A stretch of DNA of 64,000 bases from Palsa-465 sp963800475 (lineage in GTDB: Bacteria > Actinomycetota > Thermoleophilia > Solirubrobacterales > Solirubrobacteraceae), in NCBI GenBank assembly GCA_963800475.1, contig CAWDAZ010000001.1:682001-746000 (forward strand), written 5' to 3'. This document shows positions 60,170-64,000 of the stretch, one piece after another; position 1 is the first letter of the stretch, and each line of letters opens with the position of its first letter. Below the pieces are notes generated by a model. The model was not told where the DNA came from. It saw only the letters and a list, made by a program, of their open reading frames with translations, and did no database searches. Position numbers and translations under genes: made by a program.

Positions 60170-60502
60170 GTGGCGCGCGTCGTCGCGTTCGTCCCGGACC
60201 TGCTGTTCGGGTCGAACCTCCACGGTGCGCTCAGCGCGGCCGGGCACGAGGTCGAGCTGGTCGCCGCGCTCGAGCCAGGGCTGGTCGCCGACGTGCTTGT
60301 GGTCGATTTGTGTGCCGACGCGCCGGAGCGGGTCGAGCAGATCCGCGCGCGGCGGCCCGAGGGCACTCCGGTCCTTGCGTTCTACGCCCACGTCGAGACC
60401 GACGTCAAGCAGCTCGCCGAGCAGGCGGGGTTCGAGCTGGTCGTGCCGCGCTCGCGGATCGCGCGCGAGGGCCCGGCACTCGTCGAGCGCCTGTCAGCGT
60501 GA
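60170..60502 (+). CDS. Receiver-like (pseudo-response-regulator) domain protein
   Basis: A 110-residue single domain from a GTG start. It has the CheY-like beta-alpha order: ARVVAFVPDLLFGSNLHGAL, ADVLVVDLCADAPERVEQIR and TPVLAFYAHVETDVKQLAE. The aspartate in VVDLC sits where the phosphorylated Asp belongs. The acidic pair of strand 1 and the conserved Lys of strand 5 (here VVPRSRIA) are missing, so it is probably not a normal phospho-receiver. There is no kinase gene nearby. Confidence 0.65.
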   Translation: MARVVAFVPDLLFGSNLHGALSAAGHEVELVAALEPGLVADVLVVDLCADAPERVEQIRARRPEGTPVLAFYAHVETDVKQLAEQAGFELVVPRSRIAREGPALVERLSA

Positions 60503-61483
60503 CGGCGGGCGCGCGTCGGCCGCGACGCTCGAGTCGAACGTCGCCGCCACGTCGGGAGGCCGCTGGACGATCCCGAAGCGGGCCTCCCACGCCGCCCAGC
60601 CGCGCAGCGTGCGGGGATCGAGCACGCCCACGCGCCCGCCGGCCCCGGTGAACACCGGCAGCAGTGCCGTCAGCTGGGCGCGTACCAGCGACGGGTCGAG
60701 GCCCGGGACAAGCGACTCGAGATCGGCCGCGCTCTGGCTCGGATGGCTGACCGTGAACCCGTACCCGTCGACGAGCGTCTGCACCAGATCGGCCGCCAGG
60801 ATTCGGTCGTGCGCGAGCGTCGAGCGGGTCGCGCACACGACCAGCTCGGGGTACGGGGGAGCGCCGTAGTCCTCGACGCGGAAGTCGTGGAACCCCGGCC
60901 GGCGGCGCGCGAGCGTGACGCCCTCGTCGCTCCAGAATGCGGTCGCGGCGGCGACGCGGCCGGCCAGCAGATCGGGGACGGCGTCGAAGCCGATCGTCAC
61001 GGTCCGGACCTTGCGCGTGCTACCGCCGGCGCCGGTGACGATCGAGTCGAGCACCGCGGTGTCGCTCGGGACCCCGGTGATGCCGACCGTCTGGCCGAGC
61101 AGGCGGGTCGGCGTCGGGAAGCGTGGCGCGGCGATCACGGCCGCCAGCGGCCGCTGCACGATCGCCATGATCCCGACCAGGTTGGCGCCGCGCTCGCGCG
61201 CGATCGCGAGGTCGTGGATGTCGAGGATCGCGAAGTTCACGCGACCCGTGTCGAGCAGCTTGATCGCGTCGGTCGTAGCAGACGGCACGATCACGCTGAG
61301 GTGGATGCCGTGGTCGCGGTCGAGACGATGGGCGATCGCGGAGTAGATGCCCGCGTGCACCGCGTTGGGGGTGAAGTCGAGCACCAGCGAGGCGCTGCGG
61401 ACGCTGTGGGAGCTGGTCGAGCTCGAAGAGCCGCACGCCGCGACCAGGACCGCGACGACCAGCGCGAGCGTGCCGGATCGCAC
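60494..61483 (-). CDS. ABC transporter substrate-binding lipoprotein (NMT1/THI5-like)
   Basis: A 329-residue lipoprotein from a GTG start. The signal ends in the lipobox VAAC, followed by a Ser-rich linker. LVLDFTPNAVHAGIYSAIAH and SATTDAIKLLDTGRVNFAIL are typical of the NMT1/THI5 family that binds thiamine precursors, nitrate or sulfonates. FHDFRVEDYGAPPYPELVVC continues that fold. No permease or ATPase gene is adjacent. It is divergent from fbiC with 30 bases between starts, and its 3' end overlaps the receiver-like gene by nine bases. Confidence 0.86.
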   Translation of the reverse strand: MRSGTLALVVAVLVAACGSSSSTSSHSVRSASLVLDFTPNAVHAGIYSAIAHRLDRDHGIHLSVIVPSATTDAIKLLDTGRVNFAILDIHDLAIARERGANLVGIMAIVQRPLAAVIAAPRFPTPTRLLGQTVGITGVPSDTAVLDSIVTGAGGSTRKVRTVTIGFDAVPDLLAGRVAAATAFWSDEGVTLARRRPGFHDFRVEDYGAPPYPELVVCATRSTLAHDRILAADLVQTLVDGYGFTVSHPSQSAADLESLVPGLDPSLVRAQLTALLPVFTGAGGRVGVLDPRTLRGWAAWEARFGIVQRPPDVAATFDSSVAADARPPSR

Positions 61484-61513
61484 ATACCTGGCTCCGTAGA
61501 ATCGGCTGCGCGC

Positions 61514-63784
61514 ATGCGCCGCCGCGTCACGTTCAGCCGCAATTACACGCTGTCGCTCTCGCGGACGTGCCGCTGCTACTGCAAGTACTGCGCGTTCGCG
61601 ACCCACCAGCCGCATCTGTACGCGCCGGAGGAGGTGCTGCGGATCCTCGATCACGCCGCGAAGCGCAACGTCAAGGAGCTGCTGGTGCTGACGGGCGAGA
61701 AGCCCGAGCACAACACGGAGGTGGCGGAGCGGCTGCGTGAGCACGGGCACGAGGATTTCATTTCGTACGCCGCGTGGACTTGCGAGCGCGCGCTCGAGCG
61801 CGGGCTGCTGCCGCACACCAACCTCGGCGTGCTCGACCGTGACGAGCTCGGCCGGCTCCGGGAGGTGACCGCGTCGCAGGGGCTGATGCTCGAGTCGATT
61901 AATCCGGACCTGGTCGTGCATCAGGGCTCCCCGACCAAGCATCCGGCGCGGCGGCTCGAGACGATCGCCGCGGCCGGCGAGCTGCGGATCCCGTTCACGA
62001 GCGGGATCCTGGTCGGGATCGGGGAGAGCGAGGAGGAGCGGGTCGCGGCGCTCGAGCGGCTCGCCGAGCTGCACGCGGCCCACGGCCACCTGCAGGAGGT
62101 GATCCTCCAGAACTTCGTCCCGCACCAGAGCTACTACGGCCGCGAGCCCGCGCAGATCGCGGACGCCGCGAGCCGCGAGTACTGGGGCACTGGCGTGTGG
62201 AGCGGACCGGCGGTCGACGCGCCCGCGTGGGCGACCAGGATCGAGATCGAGGACATGACGCGGCTCGTCGCCGAGGCGCGGCGGCTGATGCCCGACGTCG
62301 GCATCCAGGTCCCGCCGAACCTGTCGGACTGGTGGGTCGACCTGGTCGGCGCCGGTGCAACCGACCTGGGCGGCCTGTCCGCGAACGGCGACCACATCTC
62401 GCCCGAGCATCCGTTTCCGTCGCCCGCGGGGGTCCGCAAACGCCTGCAGGCGGAGGGCGTGGCGCTCACCGAGCGGCTGTGCGTGTATCCCGAGTACATC
62501 GACCCGAAGTGGATCTCGGGCCCGGTGATGGACGTGATCAAGACCCGCTTCTGGTCGTTCATCCCGCGCCGCGGCTCCGGGCGGCGGGGCGAGCTGACGG
62601 TCGCCGACGACGCCGCGCCGCGGGCGATCCTGCGGGGGAGGGAGGGTCTCCCGCTCACGCAGGACGAGCTGATTGCGCTGTTCGCCGAGCGCCGGCCCGC
62701 GGTGATCGAGGAGATGCGCGCCGCCGCCGACGAGCTGCGCGCCGAGCTGGCGGGCGACACCGTGACGTTCGTCGTCAACCGGAACATCAACGTCTCGAAC
62801 GTTTGCGTGGTCGGGTGCGCGTTCTGCGGATTCGGGCAGTCGCGCCGGTCCCCCGACGCATACGAGCACTCCGAGGAGGAGTTCGCCCGCCGGGTGCAGG
62901 AGGCAATCGCGTTTGGCGCGACGGAAATCTGCATGCAGTCCGGGATCCACCCGGACTGGAGCCTCGAGGACTACGAGAAGTGGCTGCGCCTCGCCAAGCA
63001 GGTGGCCCCGCAGCTCCACCTGCACGCCTACTCGCCTATGGAGATCTCCCACATGTGCGACGTCAGCGGCCTGGCGCCCAGGGTGGTGTTCGAGCGACTC
63101 CGCGAGGCGGGCCTCGATTCGACCCCTGGGACGGCCGCCGAGGTGCTTCACGACGGCGTCCGCGAGCGGATCAGCCCCAACAAGCTGCCGGTCGCGCGGT
63201 GGGTGGAGATCATCGAGGCCTCGCACGCGACCGGGATCCGCTCGACCGTGACGGTGATGTTCGGGCACATCGAGGAGCCGTCGGAGCTCGCCGAGCACAT
63301 GCGGGTGGTGCGCGAGCTCCAGGAGCGCACCGGTGGGTTCACCGAGTTCGTGCCGCTGTCGTTCATCCCGTTCCACACGCTGCTCGGACGCACGCACGGG
63401 ATCGAGGAAATCTCATCGGAGGAGAACCTCAAGCACACCGCGGCGTTCCGGCTGGCGCTCGGCAGGACGATCACGAACCTCCAGGCGAGCTGGGTGAAGA
63501 TGGGTCTCGACGCGGCGACCGAGTCACTGCGGTGGGGGGTCAACGACCTCGGCGGCACGCTGATGGAGGAGTCGATCAGCCGGATGGCCGGCAGCTACCA
63601 CGGGGTGAAGCTCGAACCGGCCGACCTGGTCGCCGCCGCCCACAGGGCCGGGCGGCCCGCCGCCGAGCGCACCACGCTGTACGAGCTCCGGAAGCGCTAC
63701 GAGCTTCCGGCAGCCGGACGACTCCGGCGCGGCGCGGGTGTGGCGAGCCTGGACGGCGGGCGCGCGAGCGCCGGAGCTGTGTAA
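61514..63784 (+). CDS. fbiC: F0 synthase FbiC (fused CofG-CofH)
   Basis: A 756-residue bifunctional radical SAM enzyme that makes 7,8-didemethyl-8-hydroxy-5-deazariboflavin (F0), the chromophore of coenzyme F420. The CofG half begins with SRTCRCYCKYCAFA, and the CofH half with NVSNVCVVGCAFCGFGQ; both are CxxxCxxC clusters. LLVLTGEKPEHN and MQSGIHPDWSLEDYEKW are family motifs. Fusion of the two halves is the actinobacterial form. The longer upstream frame is antisense to the binding-protein gene and rejected. It overlaps the GAF-domain gene start (TAATG). Confidence 0.96.
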   Translation: MRRRVTFSRNYTLSLSRTCRCYCKYCAFATHQPHLYAPEEVLRILDHAAKRNVKELLVLTGEKPEHNTEVAERLREHGHEDFISYAAWTCERALERGLLPHTNLGVLDRDELGRLREVTASQGLMLESINPDLVVHQGSPTKHPARRLETIAAAGELRIPFTSGILVGIGESEEERVAALERLAELHAAHGHLQEVILQNFVPHQSYYGREPAQIADAASREYWGTGVWSGPAVDAPAWATRIEIEDMTRLVAEARRLMPDVGIQVPPNLSDWWVDLVGAGATDLGGLSANGDHISPEHPFPSPAGVRKRLQAEGVALTERLCVYPEYIDPKWISGPVMDVIKTRFWSFIPRRGSGRRGELTVADDAAPRAILRGREGLPLTQDELIALFAERRPAVIEEMRAAADELRAELAGDTVTFVVNRNINVSNVCVVGCAFCGFGQSRRSPDAYEHSEEEFARRVQEAIAFGATEICMQSGIHPDWSLEDYEKWLRLAKQVAPQLHLHAYSPMEISHMCDVSGLAPRVVFERLREAGLDSTPGTAAEVLHDGVRERISPNKLPVARWVEIIEASHATGIRSTVTVMFGHIEEPSELAEHMRVVRELQERTGGFTEFVPLSFIPFHTLLGRTHGIEEISSEENLKHTAAFRLALGRTITNLQASWVKMGLDAATESLRWGVNDLGGTLMEESISRMAGSYHGVKLEPADLVAAAHRAGRPAAERTTLYELRKRYELPAAGRLRRGAGVASLDGGRASAGAV

Positions 63785-64000
63785 TGGCCGCCACGGACCG
63801 CCCGGTGCTGTTCGCGGGCGTCGAGCCGCTCGAGGTGTTCGTCGAGCTGCTGTCCGACATCGACGTGCAGACCTCCTCGACCGAGTTCTACGACCGGATC
63901 TGCGAGGCGATCTGCCGGCTGACGACGATGCGCCGCGCGGCGATCTTCATGAACGACTCGAGCGGCCGGCGGGTACGCGCGGTCGGCGCGTACGGGACAT
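63784..64000 (+). CDS. GAF-domain protein, 3' end outside window
   Basis: Only 72 codons are visible. The sequence reads PLEVFVELLSDIDVQTSSTE, then FYDRICEAICRLTTMRRAAI, the first helices and strand of a GAF domain. These domains usually precede a kinase, phosphatase or regulator module that is not in the window. Its start overlaps the fbiC stop, so expression is coupled with F0 synthesis. Confidence 0.72.
   Translation, partial: MAATDRPVLFAGVEPLEVFVELLSDIDVQTSSTEFYDRICEAICRLTTMRRAAIFMNDSSGRRVRAVGAYGT

Noticed and set aside
60494..61513. TPP riboswitch before the THI5-like lipoprotein
   Set aside because: Only 30 bases separate it from fbiC, and no THI-box sequence is visible.
60494..63397. 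967-residue minus-strand frame opposite fbiC
   Set aside because: Only its last 329 codons make a real protein (the solute-binding lipoprotein). The upstream part is the antisense of fbiC and the GTG at 61483 gives a proper lipoprotein signal.

Overview
This 64 kb window is very GC-rich and densely packed. It looks like a high-GC actinobacterium, probably the Thermoleophilia/Solirubrobacterales side of the phylum. That placement is an inference from gene content, not from a phylogeny. Supporting signs are a perfect Gram-positive SOS box before lexA, coenzyme F420 biosynthesis (fbiC), GTP-dependent PEP carboxykinase, a wax ester/diacylglycerol acyltransferase, DivIVA, ClpS, a DipZ-type thiol redox protein, and many GTG/TTG starts with 4-base start/stop overlaps.

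Layout. 1-9.6 kb: an MFS exporter with a winged-helix-like tail, a DUF5996 protein, an FUSC-type membrane protein, small oxidoreductases, a large Vps62-like protein and a Na+/H+ antiporter. 9.7-13.05 kb: a 65-bp direct repeat of the 3' part of tRNA-Leu(GAG) brackets about 3.2 kb carrying two deazaflavin-type (F420) oxidoreductases, a quinone-oxidoreductase-like enzyme and a GFA protein, with no integrase. 13.1-15.2 kb: lexA with a zinc-ribbon gene, an unusually structured intergenic stretch, rnpB with its terminator, and a frameshifted small gene. 15.2-28.4 kb: methyltransferase, penicillin acylase family enzyme, chromate transporter, then a lipid block (hydrolase/adenylation fusion, phospholipase C-like enzyme, WS/DGAT, alpha/beta hydrolase) and an AraC/VOC pair.

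28.4-38.3 kb: a divergent succinyl-CoA-synthetase-like pair with a ferredoxin, a complete sulfate ABC transporter with an Rrf2 regulator, then a malyl-CoA-lyase-like protein, SDR, carboxymuconolactone-decarboxylase-like protein and MaoC hydratase. 38.3-49.5 kb: a frameshifted exported protein, pckG, a polytopic protein with a presenilin-like GxGD/PAx arrangement, mobA, dipZ, moaA, meaB and an ethylmalonyl-CoA-mutase-type B12 enzyme. 49.5-57.6 kb: DivIVA, MBL hydrolase, ClpS, desaturase, crotonyl-CoA carboxylase/reductase, lipoprotein, DnaQ-UvrC-like nuclease and YgfZ. 57.7-64 kb: DtxR-family regulator with an Nramp transporter, small proteins, an orphan solute-binding lipoprotein, fbiC and the start of a GAF-domain gene.

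How it fits together. Crotonyl-CoA carboxylase/reductase, the B12 mutase with MeaB, a malyl-CoA-lyase-like enzyme, a MaoC hydratase, a dicarboxylate-CoA-ligase-like pair and PEP carboxykinase suggest acetyl-CoA assimilation by the ethylmalonyl-CoA route feeding gluconeogenesis. The lipid-storage genes would supply acetyl-CoA. FbiC supplies the F420 precursor that the island-borne deazaflavin oxidoreductases would need. Sulfate uptake, MoaA/MobA and YgfZ serve sulfur, molybdenum-cofactor and Fe-S metabolism.
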